Shown here: in pieces, positions 27,314-35,699 of the stretch
Layout of the letters: each line of letters begins with the position of its first letter
Numbering within the stretch: position 1 is the stretch's first letter
Assembly (NCBI RefSeq): GCF_900114315.1
Contig: NZ_FOSQ01000015.1
Location: 58,135 to 122,134, forward strand
Source of the DNA: Falsiroseomonas stagni DSM 19981
Lineage (GTDB): Bacteria > Pseudomonadota > Alphaproteobacteria > Acetobacterales > Acetobacteraceae
Length of the DNA: 64,000 bases
Direction: 5' to 3'
Made by a program: the position numbers and the translations under genes
The notes under the pieces: generated by a model
Seen by the model: the letters and a program-made list of their open reading frames with translations, nothing else
What the model was told of the DNA's origin: nothing
Databases searched by the model: none

Positions 27314-30223
27314 TCAGTCCCCCACGCCCTGGGCGAGGCGCGGCGGCGGCACGGTATCATTGGTGGCGAGGCGGCTCGTCGGGGCCTCGACCAGCGGCAG
27401 CGTCGCCGCCGCCACTTCCAGCACCTGGCGCAGGCTGGCGCTGGGGTCGCGGCCGGCGTGGAGTTCCGCCTGCATGAACTCCGTCACCGCGCCGAGGCGC
27501 CGGGCGCCCAGCGTGCGGGCGGCCCCCAGCAGCCGGTGCGCGGCGTGGCGCAGCCGGGGCAGGTCCTGGGCGATGGCGGGGGTGGACAGGGTCTCGTAGC
27601 CCAGCCGCACCTCGCCCACGAATTCGCTGATCACGACATCGGCGGTGGGGCCGAGGTCGGCGGCCAGGTTGCGCAGCGCGGCGCCATCCAGCAGCGGCTG
27701 CTGCATCTCCCGGGAGGTGGCGTGCCCGCTCTCATCCAGCGAATGGCCGGCGGCCAGGCGCTGCACGGCGGCGAGGAGGCTTTCGCGGTCGATCGGCTTG
27801 GCCAGGTGCCCATCCATGCCGGCGGCGCGGCAGGCCGCCACCTGTTCCGGCAGGGCGGAGGCGGTGACGGCCAGCACCGGCACGCGCTGGCGCGCGCCAT
27901 CCAGGGCCCGGATGCGGCGGGTTGCTTCCAGCCCGTCCATCACCGGCATCTGCACATCCATCAGCACCACGTCGTAGCTGTCGCGCTCCACCGCGGCCAG
28001 CGCTTCCGCGCCGTCGGCGGCGCTGTCCACGCGGTGGCCGGCGGCGACCAGCATGGCGCGGGCCACCATGCGGTTGGCGGCGACGTCGTCCGCCACCAGC
28101 ACGCGCAGGCTGCGGCCCGGGGCGGCGGGCAGCATCTCCGCCGGCGCGGCGGCCAGCGCGGCGGCGGGCAGCGGGACCTCCCGCAGCGGCAGTTCCACCC
28201 AGAACAGCGCGCCCTGGCCGGCGGCGCTGTCGCAGCCGATCTGCCCGCCCATCGCGGCGGCAAGGCGCGCGGAGATGGCAAGGCCGAGGCCCGTGCCCGC
28301 GCCATCCTGCCCCGCCACGGGGAAGAGCTGGGAGAAATCCTCGAACAGCAGGTGCCGCTTTTCCGGCGGCACGCCGGGGCCGGTATCCTTCACCTCGATC
28401 CGCAGGCCGGGGCGGCCGCCGGAGAGCGGCAGGGCGCGGAAATCGACGCGGCCGCCGGGCGGCGTGAACTTCACGGCGTTGGACAGCAGGTTGAGCAGCA
28501 TCTGCCGCAGCCGCGTGGCATCGGCCTCCACCGCCGGGGGCGTGGCGGGGGCGATGTCCAGCGCCAGGATCAGGCCCTTGCGGTCCACCTCCGGCGCCAG
28601 CAGGCCGGCGCATGCGTCGAGCAGCGGGCGCACCGCCACGTCCCGCAAATGAAGGTCGAGCTTGCCGGCCTCGATCTTGGAGAGGTCGAGCAGGCTGTTG
28701 ACGAGTTCGAGCAGATGGCGGCCGGCATCGTGCAGGGTCTCCACCTGCTCCCGCTGCTCATCCGTCAGGTTCGGGTCGCGCAGCAGCACCTGCGCGAAGC
28801 CGAGAACGCCGTTCAGCGGCGTGCGCAGTTCATGCGACATGCGCGCCAGGAACTGGGACTTGGCCTCCCCGGCCGCGCGGGCGCCGTCGCGGGCGGCGGC
28901 CAGTTCGTCCATCGCGCGCTTCAGCGGCGTGATGTCGGTGCGGATGCCGACGGTGCCGCCATCCGGCGTGCTGCGTTCGGTGATCAGCACCCAGCGGCCA
29001 TCGGGCAGCAGGCGTTCGATCGGCGGGTTGTTGGCGTGGCGCCAGGCATCCATCTCGTCGATGAAGGCCTCCAGGTCGCCCACGGCCTGGGGATACTGCC
29101 CGCGCTTGGCACCTTCGCGCATGATGTCGCGGAAGGCGGCGCCCGCTTTGATGAAGGGCGCGCTGATCGCGTAGAATTCCTTGTAGCGCTGGTTGCAGGC
29201 GATCAGCCGGTCGTCGGGCCCGAACATGACGAAGCCGTCCGACATGCTCTCCAGCGCATTCTCCAGCGTCGATCGCCAGCGCGCGCGCTCGGCCTCCACC
29301 TTCTCCCGCTGGCGGAGGCCGAGCAGCAGGGCGGCGGCCAGCGCCAGCACCAGGGCGGCGAAGGCGCCGGAGACGAGCAGCGCGCGTTCGCGGTCGAACT
29401 CCCACCCCGCCAGCGCTGCGCCACGCTCCACCGTCGTGACGACGGAGAGGGAGGGGTAGAGGGTCGGGCGGACGGAGACGAGGACCGGTTCGTCGTTGAA
29501 GCGGCTGCGGGCCTGGCTGGCGCCGGTCAGCGCGCCGGCGGGCACGGCCAGGCGTCGGCCGATCCGTGTCTCGTCATGCGGCAGGGCGGCCAGCAGCGTG
29601 CCGTCATCGCGTTCCAGCGTCACGCGCATGCCGGGCGCTTCGCCGCCGACGGCGAGGAGGGAGCCGACCAGCGGCACCGGCACCTCCGCCACGGCGGTGA
29701 CATTGCCGATGACCGGCATCCGGATCGGGCGGGCGAAGAACAGCGCCCATTCGCCGGTGGCGGGGTTTTGCACCGGCCCGCCGATCATCACGCTGCCGGC
29801 ATGGGGCGCGGCATCGGTGAAGGCGGGACCGAGCGGGAGCGGCAGCGGCCGGCGGCGGGAGACGGCGAGGGCGGTGGCGATCGGCATCCCGTCCGCCCCG
29901 ACCAGCAGCACGTCGCGGAAGGTGAAGTTCTGGTTGTTCAACTCCCGCATCACGCGGCCGGCGCCATTGGCATCGAACCGCCCGTTCTGGGCATAGGGCG
30001 CCAGGATGGAGGGCAGGCCCGCCAGCATGGCGTCCACCTGCACGAAGTTGCGGTTGATGGAGGCTTCCACCGCCCGGCTGACGCGGTTGGCCGTGTCGCT
30101 GGCCGCGGTCAGGGCCGCATCGCGCGATCGTTCCATCAGCAGCGCCGTCGCCACCACCTGCGCCAGCAGGATGGCGAAGACGGCGCCGAGGACGGCGAGG
30201 CGGAGGCGGCGGGCGGTCTGCAT
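27314..30223 (-). CDS. Hybrid sensor histidine kinase with receiver and Hpt domains
   Basis: A 969-residue membrane sensor. TM1 is about residues 8-30, a periplasmic sensor domain covers 31-278, TM2 is about 280-302, a PAS-like domain about 315-435, then a HisKA dimerisation domain with His464 in MSHELRTP. The HATPase domain has NLLSNAVKF, DTGPGVP and GTGLGLAI. A receiver has phospho-acceptor Asp756 in LMDVQMP, and a C-terminal Hpt domain has His896 in AAHRLLGAARTLG. All relay residues are intact, so a His-Asp-His relay is expected, but no separate response regulator is nearby. The ATG directly abuts the stop of the TRAP-type binding protein gene, suggesting that protein presents the ligand. 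Confidence 0.9.
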   Translation of the reverse strand: MQTARRLRLAVLGAVFAILLAQVVATALLMERSRDAALTAASDTANRVSRAVEASINRNFVQVDAMLAGLPSILAPYAQNGRFDANGAGRVMRELNNQNFTFRDVLLVGADGMPIATALAVSRRRPLPLPLGPAFTDAAPHAGSVMIGGPVQNPATGEWALFFARPIRMPVIGNVTAVAEVPVPLVGSLLAVGGEAPGMRVTLERDDGTLLAALPHDETRIGRRLAVPAGALTGASQARSRFNDEPVLVSVRPTLYPSLSVVTTVERGAALAGWEFDRERALLVSGAFAALVLALAAALLLGLRQREKVEAERARWRSTLENALESMSDGFVMFGPDDRLIACNQRYKEFYAISAPFIKAGAAFRDIMREGAKRGQYPQAVGDLEAFIDEMDAWRHANNPPIERLLPDGRWVLITERSTPDGGTVGIRTDITPLKRAMDELAAARDGARAAGEAKSQFLARMSHELRTPLNGVLGFAQVLLRDPNLTDEQREQVETLHDAGRHLLELVNSLLDLSKIEAGKLDLHLRDVAVRPLLDACAGLLAPEVDRKGLILALDIAPATPPAVEADATRLRQMLLNLLSNAVKFTPPGGRVDFRALPLSGGRPGLRIEVKDTGPGVPPEKRHLLFEDFSQLFPVAGQDGAGTGLGLAISARLAAAMGGQIGCDSAAGQGALFWVELPLREVPLPAAALAAAPAEMLPAAPGRSLRVLVADDVAANRMVARAMLVAAGHRVDSAADGAEALAAVERDSYDVVLMDVQMPVMDGLEATRRIRALDGARQRVPVLAVTASALPEQVAACRAAGMDGHLAKPIDRESLLAAVQRLAAGHSLDESGHATSREMQQPLLDGAALRNLAADLGPTADVVISEFVGEVRLGYETLSTPAIAQDLPRLRHAAHRLLGAARTLGARRLGAVTEFMQAELHAGRDPSASLRQVLEVAAATLPLVEAPTSRLATNDTVPPPRLAQGVGD

Positions 30224-31294
30224 CTACTCAGGCCGCGCCCGGATGCCGAGGGTGGGGGCCAGGTGCTCGTTCCAGGCATCCACGCAATCCATGCCGCAGC
30301 GGTTCACCCAGCGCGGCAGCACCACCTCCGTCAGCAGGCGGCGGCGGCGCTCATCATCGGCGGCGGTGACGGGCACCACCGTCATGCTGCCGCGGCGGCC
30401 GGTGGTGCAGGCGGGCTGGCCGGCATTGCAGGCCAGGCCGTCACCCGTCTCCCTGTCCGCGGCGTTCCAGATCTCGGGCTCCAGATCCGCCACGCCGCGG
30501 CGGATGATGTCCTGGATATCGGGGGGCAGGGCCGCCCAGGCGGTGGAATTGGCGCCGAAGATGGAGATGCCCCAGGTGATCGCCATGGCGTGCACATGGC
30601 TCGTCACCTCATGCAGCCCGACGGCGTTGCCCGACAGCGTGCCGGTGATGGCGCATTCCACCACGCCGCCGCGGATCGCCTGGACCATTTCGGCGAAGGG
30701 CGTCACGACCGGGGTGGCGCCGAGGGCCTGCACCATCTCCGACTGCCCGACGGAGGAGGTGCGGATGCGCCGGCCGGCCAGGTCCGACAGGCCGGCGAAG
30801 GGGCGGGTGCAGAACACCACCTGGGCGGGGTAGGTGTAGATGCCCAGCAGCTCGATCGAATACCGCTCCCGCAGCACCTGTTCGATGTGGGGGCGATAGG
30901 CGCCGACGGTCTGGCGCAGCGTGCGCATGTCCGGCGACAGCGCCGGCAGGTCCACCGCGTTGAACTCCGGCTCCTCGGTCGCCACGATGGCCAGCAGCGC
31001 GGTGCCGAAGGGCACGACGCCGAGGCGCATGAGTTGCAGCATCTCCTGCCCGCGGATGCCGCTGCGGTCGAAGGGGGCGATCTCCGCCACCACCCGGCCC
31101 TGCGTCAGTTCCGTGATGCGGCGGCGCCAGAAGGGTTCCTCGTACCGGACATACTGGCTGACATCGGCCAGGCCGCCGACGATCTTCAGGCGCGCCTGCG
31201 GTTCCTGCTGCGCCTGGGCCGGCGTGAAGGCCGCCAGCGCCAGCGCCATCAGGGACGCGGCGGCAAGACCCAGGCGGCAGCGTGCCAAGCGCAT
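30224..31294 (-). CDS. TRAP-type (DctP) periplasmic substrate-binding protein
   Basis: A 356-residue DctP-family protein with signal peptide MRLARCRLGLAAASLMALALA ending AQAQ. It has the family pattern FAGLSDLAGRRIRTSS with the carboxylate-binding arginine, followed by VVTPFAEMVQAIRGGVVECAITG. TRAP proteins bind organic acids in the periplasm. The DctQ and DctM membrane genes are missing. It is cotranscribed with a hybrid histidine kinase with no base between stop and start. Cysteines in the C-terminal part (CNAGQPACTTG, NRCGMDCVD) may form disulfides and are unusual in the family. GGGGAA precedes the start. Confidence 0.88.
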   Translation of the reverse strand: MRLARCRLGLAAASLMALALAAFTPAQAQQEPQARLKIVGGLADVSQYVRYEEPFWRRRITELTQGRVVAEIAPFDRSGIRGQEMLQLMRLGVVPFGTALLAIVATEEPEFNAVDLPALSPDMRTLRQTVGAYRPHIEQVLRERYSIELLGIYTYPAQVVFCTRPFAGLSDLAGRRIRTSSVGQSEMVQALGATPVVTPFAEMVQAIRGGVVECAITGTLSGNAVGLHEVTSHVHAMAITWGISIFGANSTAWAALPPDIQDIIRRGVADLEPEIWNAADRETGDGLACNAGQPACTTGRRGSMTVVPVTAADDERRRRLLTEVVLPRWVNRCGMDCVDAWNEHLAPTLGIRARPE

Positions 31295-31367
31295 GCGGAA
31301 TTCCCCGAAACAGCGATCACCGTCCTGACCATCCCGTGTAGCGGGCGCCGGGACCGTCTCCCGCGAT

Positions 31368-31398
31368 GGTATAGCAATTTCTTTAACGATTGCGACAA
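31368..31398 (-). promoter_or_regulatory. Candidate sigma70-type promoter for the binding protein-kinase operon
   Basis: Within an AT-rich island upstream of the DctP-like gene, TTGTCG (31398-31393 on the minus strand) is followed 17-19 bp later by GCTATA/TATACC (ending at 31368). Position and spacing suit a housekeeping promoter about 75 bp before the start. Such AT-rich islands are rare here, which supports the guess, but the boxes are imperfect. Confidence 0.35.
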
Positions 31399-31500
31399 CC
31401 CTAACGCGAGTCACGCCGGTCCGCATCGCGCCGAAGGCCTCGCGGGCGATGAAATTGCTGAAGGATTGGGCAAGCATGAGGGGAAAAGACGGCGTGGCCG

Positions 31501-31827
31501 TCAGGGCAGCATATCGCGCAGCCACGCCTCGGAATCCGGGGAAAGGCCGGACCACGCCGCCTTCGGGCCGACGGCCGTCACCAGCAGCAGGCCGCTGCGG
31601 GTGAAGCCCCGCCGCGCCAGGGCGCGCTTGAAATGACTGACGAGGTAGGAGGGCGACAGGTCGGTGGAGACGAGGATGCTGTCCTCCGCCACCGCCCAAT
31701 GCGCATCCGCCACTTCCCACACGGCATCGCGCACGGCCTTGCGCATCTCCTCCACGCCCCCGGCCTCCGGGCTGGCATCCGCCGCATCGGCGGGTTCTGG
31801 ACGATGGATGACGAGGGACAGGCTCAT
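31501..31827 (-). CDS. Hypothetical protein, 108 residues
   Basis: A short soluble protein starting MSLSLVIHRPEP. I do not recognise a family. It has an acidic N-terminal half rich in alanine and a C-terminal segment (FKRALARRGFTRSGLLLVTAVGPKAAWSGL) that looks like an ordered alpha/beta unit. No signal peptide or membrane span is seen. The start at 31827 is a guess; an upstream start at 32010 would run through a strong hairpin. It lies alone between the binding-protein operon promoter region and the glycan cluster. Confidence 0.5.
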   Translation of the reverse strand: MSLSLVIHRPEPADAADASPEAGGVEEMRKAVRDAVWEVADAHWAVAEDSILVSTDLSPSYLVSHFKRALARRGFTRSGLLLVTAVGPKAAWSGLSPDSEAWLRDMLP

Positions 31828-31929
31828 GCCCGGATTGTTGCCCCAAACCGTCGCTTCGCCTAGGGCCTGTGGACACCTGGCCCGGGATGCGATCGGCGAG
31901 TGGATTTTCGTGCCTGGCAGGAGGGGGCG

Positions 31930-31957
31930 GGGCGGCGATGGGGTTCCATCGTCGCCC
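31930..31957. terminator. Strong 12-bp hairpin downstream of the GT2 gene
   Basis: GGGCGGCGATGG (31930-31941) and CCATCGTCGCCC (31946-31957) form a 12-bp stem with one G-T wobble and a 4-nt loop. It is about 65 bp past the stop of the leftward glycosyltransferase gene. No T-run follows on either strand. The best reading is a terminator of the GC-rich type or an RNA-stabilising structure. Confidence 0.5.
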
Positions 31958-32023
31958 TGACCCCGACGCCCCAGGCGCGGAAAGACGCCGCCGAGCGCGC
32001 CCGCAGCCACGTGTCCTCAGGCC

Positions 32024-33652
32024 CTAGCCCGGAAGGCGCGCCCCCTGGTCGTGCGCCGCCAGGCGGTCCCGCTGCCAGGCCGGGGTGTCCTGCATCAGCC
32101 CCAGCGCCACCAGCGCCTCCGGCCCCTGCCATTCCCGGGCGTCCGGCCCGGCAAGGGCGAAGGCGGGGTCGGCTTCCAGCTTGCGGAGGTAGCGGCGGTA
32201 TTCGCGGGAACCGTCGTAGTGGATGCCCCGCGTCACCGCATCGACGGCGCGTTCGTGGAAATCCTGCAGGAACTTGAAGTGCAGCAGCACGCCGGTCGGC
32301 TGTTCCGCCGCCATCCGCATGGGCGCGATCCGGTGGGTGGAGGCCAGCAGCGCCGCGCCGTCCCGCCAGCGGATCAGGGGCAGCTTCGTCAGAGTGGGTG
32401 ATCGCGGCGGCGCCAGCGCCAGGAACCGGGCATCGGTCCTCAGCGCCGGGATGCGCAGGCCGAGGTTGAACAGCTTCTGCCGGACCCAGCGCAGCCCCCG
32501 CGTCGGGTCGGCCTCCGGGAAGAACAGCCTCTCCCGTACCCCGCCATAGTCCAGCGTGCCGGGGAAGCCCTCGATCGCTTCGCGGCGCAGGCGGGGCGGT
32601 TCGAACAGCGGCGCGGCGGCGCGCAGATCCTCCCCGGCGCGATAGCCGCACTCCGCCAGCGCCCCGCGCGGGAAGCAGTCCAGCAGGATGGTGCGGAAGG
32701 CTTCCGCGCCCGCCGCGTCCAGGTGCCGGGTCAGGGCGCGCAGCCCGCCCCGGTCGCTGCCCGGGAAGACCAGCTGTTCATCGGCATCCAGCACCAGCGC
32801 CCAATGGCCGCGTCCCCAGGCATCCAGCACCGCATTGGCCCAGGCGATGCCGAAGCCGGAGGCCGGGTAGTCCCCCGGCGCATCGACCAGATGCGCCCCG
32901 GCTTGCAGCGCCACATCCCGCGTGCCGTCGGTGGAGCGGTTGTCGATGACGATGACGCGGTCGACGCCGAGCGCGCGGGCGGCATCGAGGGCGGCGGGCA
33001 GGCGCAGCGCCTCGTTCCGCACGACCAGCACGGCCAGGATCTCCCCGGGCCGGGGCGCGGGCGGCGGGCCGATCGGGGCCAGGCCGTCGGGCAGGGTGGG
33101 CCGCGGGCTGCGCGCCGTGGCGATGGAGCCGCCCAGGATCCGGGCGGTGACCATGGGGTCGTCATGGAAGGGGGCGGCGAAGGGCAGGCCGCTGCCGAAG
33201 GCCGCCGGCAGATCCGCCAGCCCCAGCGCCGCCCCATCCGGCCGCCGATGCGCCAGCGGCGCCGGGGGCGGCGGCAGGCTGGCGCGGGCGCGGGCGACGA
33301 GGGTTTGCGCATCGGCCGGGCCTTCGGCCGCCAGCCGCCGGGCGGTCGGGGCGGCCAGGCACCAGGCATCGCCCGGCCCGATGCCGGGATGGTCGCCCGC
33401 CAGCAGCGCGGTGGCGATCGCCGCCGGGCGGCGCAGGGGCAGGGCGCCGGGCGGCAGCCAGGCAAGGCAGCGGAGGCCGGGATCGGCCAGCGCCTGCCGC
33501 AGCGCCGCCTCGTCCTGCCCCGGTATGGCCCGCGCCCCCCAGCCGGCGAGCCGGTCCGCCAGCCCTGGCGCGGCGCCCAGCACCGCCACGCCGAGGAGCG
33601 GCGCGGGCGCGGGATCGGCGGCGGTGGTCGGTCGAAAGCAGGCGGTGCTCAC
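32024..33652 (-). CDS. Family 2 glycosyltransferase with long N-terminal extension
   Basis: A 542-residue protein. The GT-A-type glycosyltransferase fold begins near residue 203 (GEILAVLVVRNEALRLPAAL), with VIDNRSTDGT and the metal-binding DAD motif at 289-291 (VLDADEQLVFP). It would transfer a sugar from a nucleotide donor to a surface glycan precursor. The first 200 residues are rich in Ala, Pro and Leu and match nothing I recognise. The GTG at 33652 is the only good start. It lies 78 bp downstream of a protein of unknown function on the same strand and marks the left edge of a glycan cluster. Confidence 0.82.
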   Translation of the reverse strand: MSTACFRPTTAADPAPAPLLGVAVLGAAPGLADRLAGWGARAIPGQDEAALRQALADPGLRCLAWLPPGALPLRRPAAIATALLAGDHPGIGPGDAWCLAAPTARRLAAEGPADAQTLVARARASLPPPPAPLAHRRPDGAALGLADLPAAFGSGLPFAAPFHDDPMVTARILGGSIATARSPRPTLPDGLAPIGPPPAPRPGEILAVLVVRNEALRLPAALDAARALGVDRVIVIDNRSTDGTRDVALQAGAHLVDAPGDYPASGFGIAWANAVLDAWGRGHWALVLDADEQLVFPGSDRGGLRALTRHLDAAGAEAFRTILLDCFPRGALAECGYRAGEDLRAAAPLFEPPRLRREAIEGFPGTLDYGGVRERLFFPEADPTRGLRWVRQKLFNLGLRIPALRTDARFLALAPPRSPTLTKLPLIRWRDGAALLASTHRIAPMRMAAEQPTGVLLHFKFLQDFHERAVDAVTRGIHYDGSREYRRYLRKLEADPAFALAGPDAREWQGPEALVALGLMQDTPAWQRDRLAAHDQGARLPG

Positions 33653-33730
33653 GGGAAGGGTCGTCTCCGGTCAGGGCATCCGCGCAACGTCCCGGCTGCG
33701 ATGCGGTTGCCTGCCGGGGGGGCGGGGCGG

Positions 33731-34666
33731 TCAGGCCATGGGGGCGGGGCGCGCGGGCTCCGCCGCCGGCCCGGGCAGGGGCGCACGCCGCCCGCGCCAC
33801 CAGGCGAGGCCGCCGCGGATGACGATGCCGGCGCGGCGGCGGATGTCGCGCAGCCCCTCCTTCACCTCCGCCCGCCAGAAGAAGGGCTTCACGGGGTGCC
33901 AGAGCATGTCGGGCCTCGTGCCCATCCGGTACAGCGGCGGCTTGAACACCAGCGTGCCGGGGGCGAGGTTCACCTGCAGCGGCGTGTTCGTGTAGTGCCG
34001 CCCGCGGTAGCGCCGGGGCGTCATCGGCCCATCGCCGCCGAGGTCGAGCACCGTCAGCCCCGCTTCCATGCCGAGCGTGGGCCAGGTGGCCTCGCAATGC
34101 CCGCCCCAGCCTTCGCGATAGGCCGTGTCCATCACCCGCATCATGGTGGCAGAGGCGCGGTAGATCGGCAGGAAGGCGCGCCACTGCCGCGATTCCGGCA
34201 CCGGCATCGGCGCATGCAGCGACGGCCAGTTGTACCAGTCGGGGTCGGAGACCCGCGGGATCAGCCCGGGCACCAGCAGGTCCGCCGGGTCATCCTCGAA
34301 AGTGGCAAGGAAGCGGCTCCACCGGCCGGAATAGCGGACATCGTATTCCACCACCCAGTAGCGGGCGTGCTGCGGCTGGGCGCGCCAGTAATGCAGGGCG
34401 ATGAGGTCGGTGTGCCCGCCGGCCCAGAGGGTCCAGGCCTCGCCGCCGGATTTGGCGGGATAGGCGGGGTCGCGCATCTCCGGGGAGCGGACGATGTGGT
34501 GCGGCACCGCCGCCAGGCGCCGGGGCACCGGCGCGCCGGGGGCCAGGTGGATCACCACCACCGGCTGGATATGCGGCGGGCAGCCCGCGCGGAGCTGGTC
34601 GAAGGCCCGGGCCGCCCAGCGATCGAAGAAGTGGGTCTGGAACAGCAGCGCGGTGGTCGGCGGCAT
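33731..34666 (-). CDS. Uncharacterised glycan-cluster protein, paralogue A
   Basis: A 311-residue soluble protein that I cannot assign to a named family with certainty. It is clearly homologous to the protein at 37991-38923; shared blocks include LAPGAPVPRRLA, PHHIVR, WVVEYDVRYSGRWSRF, WPSLHA, GGHCEATW, LAPGT and LWHPVKP. The EYDV/GRW segment recalls the aspartate-rich site of nucleotide-sugar transferases, so a glycosyltransferase-like role is a guess. AAGG lies upstream of the ATG. It is divergent from rfbF across 221 bp, and transcription continues into the GT2 gene. Confidence 0.6.
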   Translation of the reverse strand: MPPTTALLFQTHFFDRWAARAFDQLRAGCPPHIQPVVVIHLAPGAPVPRRLAAVPHHIVRSPEMRDPAYPAKSGGEAWTLWAGGHTDLIALHYWRAQPQHARYWVVEYDVRYSGRWSRFLATFEDDPADLLVPGLIPRVSDPDWYNWPSLHAPMPVPESRQWRAFLPIYRASATMMRVMDTAYREGWGGHCEATWPTLGMEAGLTVLDLGGDGPMTPRRYRGRHYTNTPLQVNLAPGTLVFKPPLYRMGTRPDMLWHPVKPFFWRAEVKEGLRDIRRRAGIVIRGGLAWWRGRRAPLPGPAAEPARPAPMA

Positions 34667-34887
34667 GGCGGGGCCTTGTCGTGCGGCGCGCATCGGGCGC
34701 CGTGATCGTCGCGCCCCAGCCTGCGCGCTGCGCGATCGCAATGCGCCTCAAGATGCCGCGACGCACGCGGATGGGAGGGCGCTTCTGGCAACCGCGTGAG
34801 TGGCGGAACCTTCGCCTTGCGGCCGCGCTTCCCCAGCCAGTCGTTCCGGCACCGCGGCGGGCGCCGGGCCATCAGGGAAATCACGTC

Positions 34888-35688
34888 ATGACGGTGCGCA
34901 AGGCAGTCATCCTCGCGGGCGGCTACGGGACCCGGCTGATGGAGGAGACGGAGACACGGCCGAAGCCGATGGTGGAGATCGGCGGGCGGCCGATCCTGTG
35001 GCACATCATGAAGATCTATTCGGCGCACGGCATCAACGAGTTCGTGATCGCGCTGGGCTACAAGGGCTACATGATCAAGGAGTTCTTCGCGAACTACCGG
35101 CTGCACATGTCCGACGTCACCTTCGACTACGGCCGCAACGACATCTCCACCCATGTCGGCCGCGCGGAAGCCTGGAAGGTGACGCTGGTGGATACGGGGG
35201 CGGAGACGATGACGGGCGGGCGGCTGAAGCGCCTGGCGGATTACGTCGGCGACGAGCCCTTCTGCATGACCTATGGCGACGGCGTCGCGCAGATCGATAT
35301 CCGCGGGCTGATCGACTACCACGAAAGCCATGGCCGCGCCGCCACCGTGACGGCGGTGCGCCCGCCCAGCCGCTTCGGCGCGCTGGAGACCGATGAATCG
35401 GGCCGCGTCGAGAAATTCCGGGAGAAGCCACCCGGCGACGGCATGCGCATCAATGGCGGCTTCTTCATCCTGTCGCCGCGCGTGCTGGACTACATCCCCG
35501 GCGACGAGACGGTCTTCGAGAAGGAGCCGATGGAGCGGCTGGCCGAGGATGGCGAGCTGATGGCCTGGGAGCATGACGGCTTCTGGCATTCCATGGACAC
35601 GCTGCGCGACAAGCGCGCGCTGGAAGCGATGTGGAGCGCGGGCGAGGCGCCCTGGATGGACCAGCCCCGGGCCGCGGTACCGGCCTGA
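34888..35688 (+). CDS. rfbF: Glucose-1-phosphate cytidylyltransferase
   Basis: A 266-residue nucleotidyltransferase that makes CDP-glucose from glucose-1-phosphate and CTP, the entry to CDP-linked deoxysugars. It has the nucleotide-binding VILAGGYGTRLMEETETRPKP split by strand and loop, IGGRPILWHIMKIY, CMTYGDGV with the catalytic aspartate, and GFWHSMDTLRDK near the end. Length and motifs are those of RfbF rather than RmlA. AGGGAAA precedes the ATG. It starts a three-gene rightward run with a methyltransferase-like protein and an epimerase; CDP-glucose 4,6-dehydratase (RfbG), the usual next enzyme, is not in the window. Confidence 0.92.
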   Translation: MTVRKAVILAGGYGTRLMEETETRPKPMVEIGGRPILWHIMKIYSAHGINEFVIALGYKGYMIKEFFANYRLHMSDVTFDYGRNDISTHVGRAEAWKVTLVDTGAETMTGGRLKRLADYVGDEPFCMTYGDGVAQIDIRGLIDYHESHGRAATVTAVRPPSRFGALETDESGRVEKFREKPPGDGMRINGGFFILSPRVLDYIPGDETVFEKEPMERLAEDGELMAWEHDGFWHSMDTLRDKRALEAMWSAGEAPWMDQPRAAVPA

Positions 35689-35699
35689 GGGCGCCCGCC

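Noticed and set aside
27458..31636. A 1392-codon open frame on the plus strand
   Set aside because: It is antisense to the hybrid kinase and the TRAP-type binding protein, which have unmistakable domain motifs. The translation is Gly/Arg/His-rich with no recognisable fold, as expected for a shadow frame.
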